This document shows, piece by piece, positions 1 through 5,250 of a stretch of 5,250 nt of DNA; position 1 is the first letter of the stretch; each line of letters starts with the position of its first letter. Source of the stretch: Clostridiales bacterium (GTDB lineage: Bacteria; Bacillota; Clostridia; Saccharofermentanales; UBA5734); contig SLMY01000160.1 of assembly GCA_007133255.1 (NCBI GenBank), forward strand, positions 1 to 5,250. Reading direction: 5' to 3'. The notes beneath the pieces were generated by a model. It was not told the origin of the DNA. It did no database searches and worked only from the letters and a program-made list of their open reading frames with translations. The translations under genes and the position numbers were made by a program.

Positions 1-118
1 TGCCGGTTGTCTGACCAGCTTGCGCGCGATTATTCTGAATAAGTCCTGCAGCAGCGACAGCAAGGATAACCAGTACGATTAGACCTGCTGACCAAAGTAT
101 CTTTCTTTTATTGGTCAT
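1..118 (-). CDS. N-terminal fragment of a membrane-anchored or secreted protein
   Basis: Only the first 39 codons are present; the rest lies beyond the left edge. The start is ATG at 118 reading leftwards, preceded by a textbook AGGAGG (124-129 on the plus strand) five bases upstream. The peptide begins MTNKRKILW, a short basic stretch. A hydrophobic run of Leu, Ile, Val and Ala follows at about residues 8-27, then QNNRAQAG. This is the shape of a signal peptide or a single N-terminal membrane anchor. An A-Q-A triplet at residues 32-34 would fit signal peptidase I cleavage before Gly35. There is no cysteine, so it is not a lipoprotein. The mature domain is not visible, so no function can be given. 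It lies downstream of the acyl-CoA synthetase on the same strand, but a strong terminator separates them, so it is probably a separate transcription unit. Confidence 0.62.
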   Translation of the reverse strand, partial: MTNKRKILWSAGLIVLVILAVAAAGLIQNNRAQAGQTTG

Positions 119-130
119 ACATTCCTCCTG

Positions 131-214
131 ACCAGGTAACACCTTGCGTTACTTTTTCTGCCAGATCCCTTTTCGTGATCAAAAACCTGATTCCGGCAAA
201 ATAGTTTACCTGGT
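131..214 (-). repeat. Inverted repeat in the leader of the left-edge gene
   Basis: ACCAGGTAA at 131-139 is the exact reverse complement of TTACCTGGT at 206-214. Bases 136-140 (GTAAC) can instead pair with GTTAC at 148-152 to make a short local hairpin. The two pairings share bases and exclude each other. The promoter-distal arm ends two bases before the AGGAGG ribosome binding site. The arms are short and 66 bases apart, so this may be chance. Confidence 0.3.
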
Positions 215-297
215 TATTCCCTGATTAAATAAAACAATATCAAAACTGGTTAAAGTCTAACAGATGCCTGTACAATAAACTGTAATACAAGTCACAA

Positions 298-333
298 AAA
301 ACACTTTGCCGCAGATCTGCGGCAAAGTGTTTT
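298..333 (-). terminator. Perfect 36-bp palindromic terminator of the acyl-CoA synthetase
   Basis: Bases 298-333 form an uninterrupted palindrome centred on AGATCT, with 18-base arms. In RNA this folds into a stem of about 16 bp whose core is TTTGCCGCA, closed by a GATC tetraloop. Read on the minus strand the stem runs into six T residues followed by GTGAC. On the plus strand it runs into only four. It therefore fits an intrinsic terminator for the minus-strand gene ending at 459, about 125 bases upstream, and may also stop plus-strand transcription weakly. Confidence 0.85.
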
Positions 334-383
334 GAATCTATCAGCTTGAATAGTTAAAAAATAAAATCCGCTTTAAAAACCGC

Positions 384-433
384 ATCAGCTTTCGGCTGTC
401 ACCTCACCAGGATCTCATGGAACTAAAGCTGAT
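384..433 (-). repeat. Inverted repeat in the 3' untranslated region of the ligase gene
   Basis: ATCAGCTTT (384-392) and AAAGCTGAT (425-433) are exact reverse complements with a 32-base loop. A third copy, ATCAGCTT, stands at 340-347 in direct orientation to the first. Read on the minus strand the hairpin is followed by GCGG and five T residues, so it could act as a weaker first terminator about 25 bases beyond the stop codon of the acyl-CoA synthetase. The large loop makes it a poor terminator on its own. Confidence 0.4.
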
Positions 434-458
434 ACCTGTCTGTCTTCTACATCACTGA

Positions 459-2189
459 TTAGTACTTGCGTTTGATTTTTTTTGATGTTGTTTTATCAAA
501 TTCGGTCGACCTCAGCGTAAATATACGTATATACTTGTAAGTTGTCAGTCCTTGATTAACCTTCTTGACTTCCTGCGCCATCAGATCGCGGACAGCTTCT
601 GATTCAACTTGTACATCTCCAAGTTTTTCCTGAACAGCCTCCATATTCGGGAAAATCTCCGCAGCAACTTCTATATCACCATCGTCAGTCTGTATACCTG
701 AAACAAGACATTCCTGGATATAATCACTCCGGTTGAGCAAAAACTCAATTTCTTCAGGAAAAATATTTTTACCATTCTTCGTAATGATAACATTTTTCTT
801 GCGGCCTGTGATAATCACAAAACCTGCTTCATTGATATAGCCAAGATCACCGGTATGAAAATAACCATCTTCATCAATCGCTTCGTTTGTCGCTTCTTCG
901 TCTTCATAATATCCGATCATCACATTCGGGCCTTTGCCGATAATCTCGCCGATACCATTTTCATCTTTCTCAATTATTTTAATATCCACACCAGGCAAAG
1001 GCAGTCCGGCAGCCCTGTTATCATAATCAATATCCCTGTTGAGGGCCAGAATCGGCGCGCATTCTGTCAGACCATAGCCCTGCACACAATGAAGGCCCAG
1101 ATCCTGCATGCCTGTCATAATCCGCGGATCTATCGAAGCACCTCCGGCGACCAGAACGCGCAGATGTCCGCCAAATGTTGTATGTACCTTATCAAAAATC
1201 TCACGTCTTTTGTCAATGCCAAGCTTGCGCAGAAACCGGCTTAATCCGAGGCCAAAATGAAATTTTTTCGCCAGTTTCGGGTCAGCGGTCGCTGATTTCA
1301 TAATCCTTTTATAGAATAGTTCCAGCATCAGCGGGACAACCAGCATAATCGTCACTTTAGACTCCTGCATATTTTTCGTGATATGGCGCAGGCCTTCACA
1401 AACCGCGATTGTGCAGCCGCGATAGACAGGACATAAGAAACCACAGGTACATTCATATGTATGATGAAGAGGCAAGACCGACAGGAAGACATCGTCCGGC
1501 CCGATATAAAGCATACTGCACATCGCCATTAAGTTGATACAGATGTTTTTATGAGAAAGCATAACGGCCTTTGATCTTGCGGTTGTCCCTGATGTAAAAA
1601 GCAGGACACTCATCGTCTCCGGATCAATGACCGCGTCCTGGAACGATCGGTCTCCTTCCTGCAACGCCTTTTCACCTTGTTCAAGCCAGTCCCAGAAAGA
1701 CTCGGCAGATTCAGTTTCCGGATGATCCATACAGACAAGATATTGGAGTGTGTCCACTTTTCCGTGCAAATTATCGACAACCGACTGTTTGCTGCTGGAA
1801 TAAACAAGCACCTGTGACTTTGAACGATTCAGCAAACTGATTATCTCGTTTTCAGGTAATTCTTTGTCAAGCGGCACAGTAACACCAACACCATTCACAG
1901 TTGAAAGATAAGTCACATACCATTCATAACGCGTTTCAGACATGATAGCGACTCTTGTGTCGTCAAGTCCAAGTGATTTCAATTTGGTTCCGAAAGCGTC
2001 TACATCCCGGCCGTATCGTTTGTAAGATACTGGAAGATAATCGTTGTTTTCCTGATTCTGACTGACACGGGCTGCTTTAGGATCCTTTACCAGAAAAGCA
2101 GGTTTATCACCAAATTGCTGCACACTTTGCTGCAGCATGTCACGAAGATCATTGATTTTCTCGACCTCATAGAGTGGTATATCTTTCAT
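459..2189 (-). CDS. AMP-forming long-chain acyl-CoA synthetase (FadD-like)
   Basis: This complete 576-residue member of the ANL (adenylate-forming) superfamily probably converts a free fatty acid, ATP and CoA to acyl-CoA, AMP and PPi in the cytoplasm. Visible family motifs, in order, are:
- the phosphate-binding loop TSGTT at residues 199-203, continuing ARSKAVMLSH;
- PLHHTYE at about 240-246;
- the adenine-site motif YGLTE at 372-376;
- the ribose-binding motif TGD at 446-448;
- the hinge region GRKKNVI at 462-468;
- a C-terminal TTSKKIKR (567-574), whose Lys571 fits the catalytic lysine of the small domain.
The length is normal and both domains are intact. No signal peptide or membrane segment is seen. 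The ATG start has an AGGGGG-type ribosome binding site (2194-2201) at good spacing. The phosphate loop departs from the usual GTTGxPKG. Chain-length preference cannot be read from sequence, and an acyl-ACP synthetase or another carboxylate substrate remains possible. It is transcribed away from the phosphoglucomutase operon. Confidence 0.88.
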   Translation of the reverse strand: MKDIPLYEVEKINDLRDMLQQSVQQFGDKPAFLVKDPKAARVSQNQENNDYLPVSYKRYGRDVDAFGTKLKSLGLDDTRVAIMSETRYEWYVTYLSTVNGVGVTVPLDKELPENEIISLLNRSKSQVLVYSSSKQSVVDNLHGKVDTLQYLVCMDHPETESAESFWDWLEQGEKALQEGDRSFQDAVIDPETMSVLLFTSGTTARSKAVMLSHKNICINLMAMCSMLYIGPDDVFLSVLPLHHTYECTCGFLCPVYRGCTIAVCEGLRHITKNMQESKVTIMLVVPLMLELFYKRIMKSATADPKLAKKFHFGLGLSRFLRKLGIDKRREIFDKVHTTFGGHLRVLVAGGASIDPRIMTGMQDLGLHCVQGYGLTECAPILALNRDIDYDNRAAGLPLPGVDIKIIEKDENGIGEIIGKGPNVMIGYYEDEEATNEAIDEDGYFHTGDLGYINEAGFVIITGRKKNVIITKNGKNIFPEEIEFLLNRSDYIQECLVSGIQTDDGDIEVAAEIFPNMEAVQEKLGDVQVESEAVRDLMAQEVKKVNQGLTTYKYIRIFTLRSTEFDKTTSKKIKRKY

Positions 2190-2227
2190 TTTTGTCCCCC
2201 TGTATCAATCCGATTCCAGCTTTATAC

Positions 2228-2284
2228 CCGGATAAACAACCTGAAACCGTGAAGCCAGTTTTATATGCCCTTAGGTTTATCCGG
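2228..2284 (-). promoter_or_regulatory. Hairpin in the 5' leader of the acyl-CoA synthetase mRNA
   Basis: CCGGATAAAC (2228-2237) and GTTTATCCGG (2275-2284) are exact reverse complements, giving a 10-bp stem. The 37-base interior contains further short complementarity (GAAAC at 2243-2247 facing GTTTT at 2258-2262, with a G-U pair). The predicted transcription start from the TATAAT box at 2294-2299 is near 2287, so the stem would begin within a few bases of the mRNA 5' end. The open segment to the ribosome binding site is about 27 bases. A transcript-stabilising 5' stem is one reading; a cis-acting RNA switch is another. It matches no riboswitch consensus I recognise. Confidence 0.45.
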
Positions 2285-2293
2285 TCTTAATCA

Positions 2294-2322
2294 ATTATAT
2301 CGGAAAGTCCTCCTTAAACCAA
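2294..2322 (-). promoter_or_regulatory. Probable sigma-70/SigA promoter of the acyl-CoA synthetase
   Basis: On the minus strand a perfect TATAAT -10 box (2294-2299) lies 17 bases from TTGGTT (2317-2322). TTGGTT matches the first three bases of the -35 consensus TTGACA. Transcription should start near 2287 and leave a leader of about 98 bases before the ATG at 2189. The weak -35 box sits inside a tandem direct repeat, which suggests that a regulator affects it. Confidence 0.6.
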
Positions 2323-2334
2323 TGTAAACCAGTG
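2315..2334. repeat. Tandem 10-bp direct repeat over the ligase -35 region
   Basis: TAAACCAATG (2315-2324) is followed at once by TAAACCAGTG (2325-2334), nine of ten bases identical. The 10-base period equals about one turn of DNA, so two protein subunits could bind the same face. The first unit covers the -35 box of the minus-strand promoter. The core, read as TGGTTTA, appears again at 2379-2385 on the plus strand, overlapping the -10 box of the phosphoglucomutase promoter. Confidence 0.5.
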
Positions 2335-2383
2335 AAAATGACAAAATTCTTCCTGCTCGGTAGCGTCTTTGTTTGATCTGGTT

Positions 2384-2389
2384 TATAAT
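2384..2389 (+). promoter_or_regulatory. Probable -10 box of the phosphoglucomutase-pflB operon
   Basis: A perfect TATAAT lies 28 bases before the chosen ATG, which would start transcription near 2396 and give a leader of roughly 22 bases. No good -35 box is seen: TAGCGT occupies the 17-base-spaced position (2361-2366), and there is no extended TG motif. The promoter may therefore need an activator. TATAAT, one G, then ATTATA (2384-2396) forms a perfect 13-base palindrome. Confidence 0.55.
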
Positions 2390-2406
2390 GATTATATTTG
2401 TATGTC

Positions 2407-2411
2407 AGGAG
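2407..2411 (+). promoter_or_regulatory. Ribosome binding site that sets the phosphoglucomutase start
   Basis: AGGAG ends six bases before ATG at 2418. The reading frame is open further upstream, to a TTG at 2373 and an ATG at 2388. Those starts lie at or before the predicted transcription start, lack a ribosome binding site, and would add a hydrophobic stretch not expected in this cytosolic family. The start at 2418 is therefore preferred. Confidence 0.75.
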
Positions 2412-2417
2412 ATTTTA

Positions 2418-4226
2418 ATGGACAGAAACAAACCGTTCGAACACGCTTTTAGGCACTATGATACCTGGCTCAATGACCCGTTCTTTAGTTTTGAAACTCA
2501 AGCTGAGCTGCAGCCGCTTATAGACTACCCAGATGAAATCATGAACCGGTTTACAGGCTATCCTGATTTCGGGACTGGCGGGATGCGAGGTGTCCTTGGT
2601 GCCGGCACTTCACGTATCAATCAATATACAATCGCTTTAGCGACACAAGCCCTGGCAAAACAGCTGCTTGAACTGCACCGGCCTGAATCAATGAAGGGCG
2701 TTGTTATCTGCTATGATACACGATTGCATGGCGCTGCCTTCGCGAAGACAGCCGCGGCGGTTCTTGTCAGCCATCATATCCCTGTCTTTCTGTCAGAAAA
2801 ATACCGTCCGGTTCCGGTTTTGTCTTATGCTGTAAGAAAATTAAAGGCTGAAGCCGGTATTATGATCACGGCCAGTCATAATCCAGCTAAATACAGCGGC
2901 TACAAAGTGTATGGTCATGACGGTGGTCAGATTACACCTGAGTTCGCTTCAAAAATAGTACAGGATATGCAGTCTGTAACTGACATCCGGACCCTGAGTT
3001 GGATGAAGGTGTCCGATACTCAAAAGCAATCGATCTGGCAGGTACTGGATGATCAAATTGATCTTGACTATCGCTTGTATCTGCAGAAAAACCGAATCCG
3101 GCCAGACATCTTTAAACGTGTTGCGGATCTTAAAATTGTTTATACCCCTTTACATGGTACTGGCGGTCGTTATATACAGCAGATTATGGAGGATGCCGGT
3201 TTGAACAATCTGTTCATTGAACCTTCCCAGGCATCACCTGATCCTTTCTTCAGTACAGTGGAAGTCCCTAATCCGGAATCGGCGGCAGCGCTGAAAAACG
3301 CTGTTAATCTGGCAGTCAGCAAAAAAGCTGATCTCGCGATGGCCACTGACCCTGACGGTGACCGTGTTGGTATCGCGGTTCGCGATCCTGACGGACAGAT
3401 GATCCCTTTAAATGGCAATCAGATTGGTCTTCTGCTGATGGATTATGTGCTGCGCAATCGTAAGGCACGGAACAGACTGCCTGAAGGGTCTTTTTGTGTT
3501 ACAACACGTGTATCAACCAGGCTGGCCAAGCGAATCGCCGCGTATTATAATGTTGAACTTCAAGAAACGCTGACCGGGTTTAAATTTATTGGTGAGCGGA
3601 TCAAATGGTTTGATGAACAGGGTGATCAGACTTTCTGTTTCGGATTTGAGGAAAGTTTCGGCTATCTGGCAAGTACAGAGGTGCGGGATAAAGATGGCCT
3701 GCAGGCCCTGCTCCTTATCTGTGAAATGGCAGCGGAAGCGAAACTTGAAAGCAAAACACTGCTTGCTTGCCTTGATGATCTTTATCAGAAATACGGTTAC
3801 GCTCACGAGGATGCTTTCTCTGTTGTACTGGAGGGAGTGGCCGGCAAAGCCAGGCTGGACGGTTTAATGAGAAAGATGAGACAAATCAGCCAGCATCCTG
3901 TTTCTGTGCAGCTGGCGGAGCTCGGTATTCAGCACTGCGAAGATTATACAATCGTTACAGAAACTGAAATGATTGATAACCGGCCAAACAAGCGATATCT
4001 GCCCTCAGCTGACATGCTCTATTTCGGGTTGGGCGGAGATCTTGATCTTGACTGGGTTTGTGTCAGGCCTTCAGGTACTGAGCCTAAACTGAAGATTTAT
4101 TGCGGCGCGTACAGCAGTGATCCTGTGAAAGCAAGAGACAAACTGGAATTGATCAGGCAACAGATGAATCTGCTGATTCACAATCTGCTTGAAGATCTTT
4201 CAGAAGAAAAAACACTGGAGGTTTAA
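2418..4226 (+). CDS. pgcA: Phosphoglucomutase/phosphomannomutase (alpha-D-phosphohexomutase, PgcA/PGM2 type)
   Basis: This complete 602-residue cytosolic enzyme should interconvert glucose-1-phosphate and glucose-6-phosphate through a phosphoserine form and a bisphosphate intermediate. All four active-site signatures of the superfamily are present in order:
- TASHNP at residues 151-156, with Ser153 the phosphorylated serine;
- the metal loop DPDGDR at 311-316;
- the sugar-binding loop GFEESFGY at 409-416;
- the phosphate-binding loop RPSGTEPK at 550-557.
An FGTGGMRG motif at 51-58, typical of the N-terminal domain, is also seen. The length fits the longer Gram-positive PgcA/eukaryotic PGM2 group rather than the roughly 450-residue GlmM or ManB proteins, and a GlmM role is unlikely. 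Discrimination between glucose and mannose phosphates cannot be settled by eye. The stop codon abuts the ATG of pflB (TAAATG), so the two are almost certainly co-transcribed and translationally coupled. In Firmicutes such enzymes feed UDP-glucose for glycolipids, teichoic acid glycosylation or glycogen. The gene symbol is by family resemblance. Confidence 0.93.
   Translation: MDRNKPFEHAFRHYDTWLNDPFFSFETQAELQPLIDYPDEIMNRFTGYPDFGTGGMRGVLGAGTSRINQYTIALATQALAKQLLELHRPESMKGVVICYDTRLHGAAFAKTAAAVLVSHHIPVFLSEKYRPVPVLSYAVRKLKAEAGIMITASHNPAKYSGYKVYGHDGGQITPEFASKIVQDMQSVTDIRTLSWMKVSDTQKQSIWQVLDDQIDLDYRLYLQKNRIRPDIFKRVADLKIVYTPLHGTGGRYIQQIMEDAGLNNLFIEPSQASPDPFFSTVEVPNPESAAALKNAVNLAVSKKADLAMATDPDGDRVGIAVRDPDGQMIPLNGNQIGLLLMDYVLRNRKARNRLPEGSFCVTTRVSTRLAKRIAAYYNVELQETLTGFKFIGERIKWFDEQGDQTFCFGFEESFGYLASTEVRDKDGLQALLLICEMAAEAKLESKTLLACLDDLYQKYGYAHEDAFSVVLEGVAGKARLDGLMRKMRQISQHPVSVQLAELGIQHCEDYTIVTETEMIDNRPNKRYLPSADMLYFGLGGDLDLDWVCVRPSGTEPKLKIYCGAYSSDPVKARDKLELIRQQMNLLIHNLLEDLSEEKTLEV
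4217..4221 (+). promoter_or_regulatory. Ribosome binding site of pflB inside the phosphoglucomutase gene
   Basis: GGAGG lies five bases before the pflB ATG and is made of the last codons of the upstream gene (Leu-Glu-Val). The signal is strong enough for independent initiation. The zero-base spacing between stop and start also favours coupling, where ribosomes ending the first gene restart on the second. Confidence 0.8.
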
Positions 4227-5250
4227 ATGTTACATAAAGGCTGGGAAAACTTCAAAGCAGGCAAATGGCAGTCAGGTATAGATGTCCGCGGCTTTATTCA
4301 GGCACATTATCAGCCCTTTTCCGATCAACCTGTTTTTTTATCTGAACCAACCAGAAGAACCCGTGATCTGACAGATAAATTTGACCGGCTGCGTGAAATT
4401 GAGCGCGCGCAAGGCGGTGTGCTGGATATCGACACATCCACAGTATCTTCTCTGCTGAGTTATGAACCAGGCTACCTGGATCGCCAGCAAGAGATTATTG
4501 TCGGTCTGCAGACGGGTCGTCCGCTTAAACGCTCCGTTAATCCCTTCGGCGGCATTCGAATGGCGGAAAAAGCCTGTAAAGATTATGGCTTTTCGCTGTC
4601 CGATCGCGTTCATGAGTATTTTCGTTACAGGACAACACATAATGATGGTGTTTTTCGAGTCTATACCCCGGAAATGAGGGCCGCGAGAAAAAGCGGCATT
4701 ATTACGGGACTGCCTGACGCCTATGGCCGCGGAAGACTAATTGGTGACTACAGACGAGTCGCCTTATACGGAACAGACTTTCTGATCGAGGCGAAGGAGC
4801 AAGACAAACTGCAAGTATCAAGACGCGAGATGAACGATGAGTCTGTCAGGCTGCTTGAAGAAGTATACCGGCAGATAGATTTTCTTAAAAAACTAAGAAG
4901 CATGGCCAGTCAATATGGTTTTGATATCTCAAATCCTGCCTGCACAGCCAGCGAAGCGATTCAGTGGCTTTACTTCGCTTATCTGGCATCAATCAAAGAG
5001 CAAAACGGCGCTGCCATGTCGCTGGGCCGGGTCAGTACCTTTTTAGATATCTATATTGAACGTGATATCGCGGCTGGCAGACTGTCAGAAAGCAAAGCAC
5101 AGGAACTAATTGATGATTTTGTCTTGAAGCTGCGGATGGCCCGTCAATTACGTACTTCTGAGTATAATGAACTGTTTGCCGGTGACCCGCTCTGGATCAC
5201 GGAAGCCATTGGCGGCATGGGTGATGATGGCAGAACATTGGTCAGTAAAA
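4227..5250 (+). CDS. pflB: Pyruvate formate-lyase (formate acetyltransferase), N-terminal part
   Basis: This cytosolic glycyl-radical enzyme cleaves pyruvate with CoA to acetyl-CoA and formate under anaerobic conditions. The window holds 341 codons, somewhat under half of the usual 740-760 residues. The reading frame is open to the edge. Segments that match PflB almost word for word are:
- GLQTGRPLKRSVNPFGGIRM at about 93-112;
- THNDGVFRVYTPEMRAARKS at about 137-156;
- TGLPDAYGRGR and GDYRRVALYG within 160-182;
- EQNGAAMSLGRVSTFLDIY at 258-276, then IERD;
- ELFAGDPLWITEAIGG at 315-330.
Arg170, the last Arg of GRGR, corresponds to the pyruvate-contacting arginine of the E. coli enzyme. The Cys-Cys pair and the C-terminal glycyl radical loop lie beyond the window, so activity cannot be confirmed here. 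Activation needs the radical SAM enzyme PflA, often encoded next to pflB. There is no focA formate channel gene upstream, unlike enterobacteria. No promoter of its own is evident. Confidence 0.95.
   Translation, partial: MLHKGWENFKAGKWQSGIDVRGFIQAHYQPFSDQPVFLSEPTRRTRDLTDKFDRLREIERAQGGVLDIDTSTVSSLLSYEPGYLDRQQEIIVGLQTGRPLKRSVNPFGGIRMAEKACKDYGFSLSDRVHEYFRYRTTHNDGVFRVYTPEMRAARKSGIITGLPDAYGRGRLIGDYRRVALYGTDFLIEAKEQDKLQVSRREMNDESVRLLEEVYRQIDFLKKLRSMASQYGFDISNPACTASEAIQWLYFAYLASIKEQNGAAMSLGRVSTFLDIYIERDIAAGRLSESKAQELIDDFVLKLRMARQLRTSEYNELFAGDPLWITEAIGGMGDDGRTLVSK

Larger units (their letters stand above)
119..458. other. Non-coding stretch between two minus-strand genes
   Basis: I see no credible gene in these 340 bases. 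The part next to the acyl-CoA synthetase (about 298-458) is its 3' untranslated region and terminator. The part from about 297 down to 119 should hold the promoter and leader of the left-edge gene. I could not find a convincing -35/-10 pair there. The best -10-like site is TATTGT with an upstream TG (234-242, minus strand), but nothing like TTGACA stands 15-18 bases before it. A 9-base inverted repeat (131-139 and 206-214) lies in the presumed leader. Confidence 0.6.

Noticed and set aside
136..160. Plus-strand terminator (GTAAC/GTTAC hairpin followed by five T)
   Set aside because: A five-base stem with a seven-base loop is too weak, and no plus-strand gene ends upstream of it.
855..1244. 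Plus-strand open frame of 129 codons inside the acyl-CoA synthetase gene
   Set aside because: It is fully antisense to a gene with intact family motifs, has no ribosome binding site, and its translation resembles no protein family.
2242..2257. Possible CcpA cre site (TGAAACCGTGAAGCCA)
   Set aside because: It has two bases too many and loses the conserved right half when aligned to the cre consensus.
2373..2417. Upstream TTG or ATG starts extending the phosphoglucomutase by up to 15 residues
   Set aside because: The extension overlaps the -10 box and the predicted transcription start and lacks a ribosome binding site. The ATG at 2418 has AGGAG at ideal spacing.
3513..3867. Overlapping open frames on both strands inside the phosphoglucomutase gene
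   Set aside because: They are out-of-frame shadows of a strongly conserved coding region, without start signals of their own.
4338..4677. Short open frames on both strands between the phosphoglucomutase stop and the middle of the window's last gene
   Set aside because: The true frame here is pflB from 4227, which matches the family throughout. The short frames lie within it.

Overview
This window comes from a bacterial chromosome, most likely a fermentative, facultative or strict anaerobe of the Firmicutes (Bacillota). Reasons are the intermediate base composition with mixed A/T- and G/C-ending codons, strong AGGAGG-type ribosome binding sites, a phosphohexomutase of the Gram-positive PgcA/PGM2 type, and an oxygen-sensitive pyruvate formate-lyase. 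The genus cannot be fixed from this sequence.

Layout. At the left edge is the 5' end of a minus-strand gene, with only an N-terminal membrane or signal segment visible. A 340-base non-coding stretch (119-458) follows. It holds a perfect 36-bp palindrome that works best as a minus-strand terminator, plus a second, looser inverted repeat. Next is a complete minus-strand gene (459-2189) for a 576-residue acyl-CoA synthetase of the AMP-forming, FadD-like type. A divergent regulatory region (2190-2417) separates it from a plus-strand operon. That operon starts with a complete phosphoglucomutase/phosphomannomutase (2418-4226) and continues directly, as TAAATG with no spacer, into the first 341 codons of pyruvate formate-lyase PflB. 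PflB runs off the right edge, so its radical and catalytic cysteine motifs lie outside the window.

How the genes fit together. The plus-strand operon pairs hexose-phosphate interconversion (Glc-1-P/Glc-6-P, linking stored or exported glucans and cell-envelope precursors to glycolysis) with the anaerobic step that turns pyruvate into acetyl-CoA and formate. The divergent ligase also makes acyl-CoA, from free fatty acids. A common theme of carbon and acyl-CoA supply is possible but is inference. The enzymes themselves belong to well-known families.

The parts worth a second look are non-coding. The divergent region has a tandem 10-bp direct repeat lying over the ligase -35 box. The same 7-base core recurs at the phosphoglucomutase -10 box, and a hairpin can form at the predicted 5' end of the ligase mRNA. 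I found no CRISPR array, insertion sequence, tRNA, rRNA or clear new multi-gene system.
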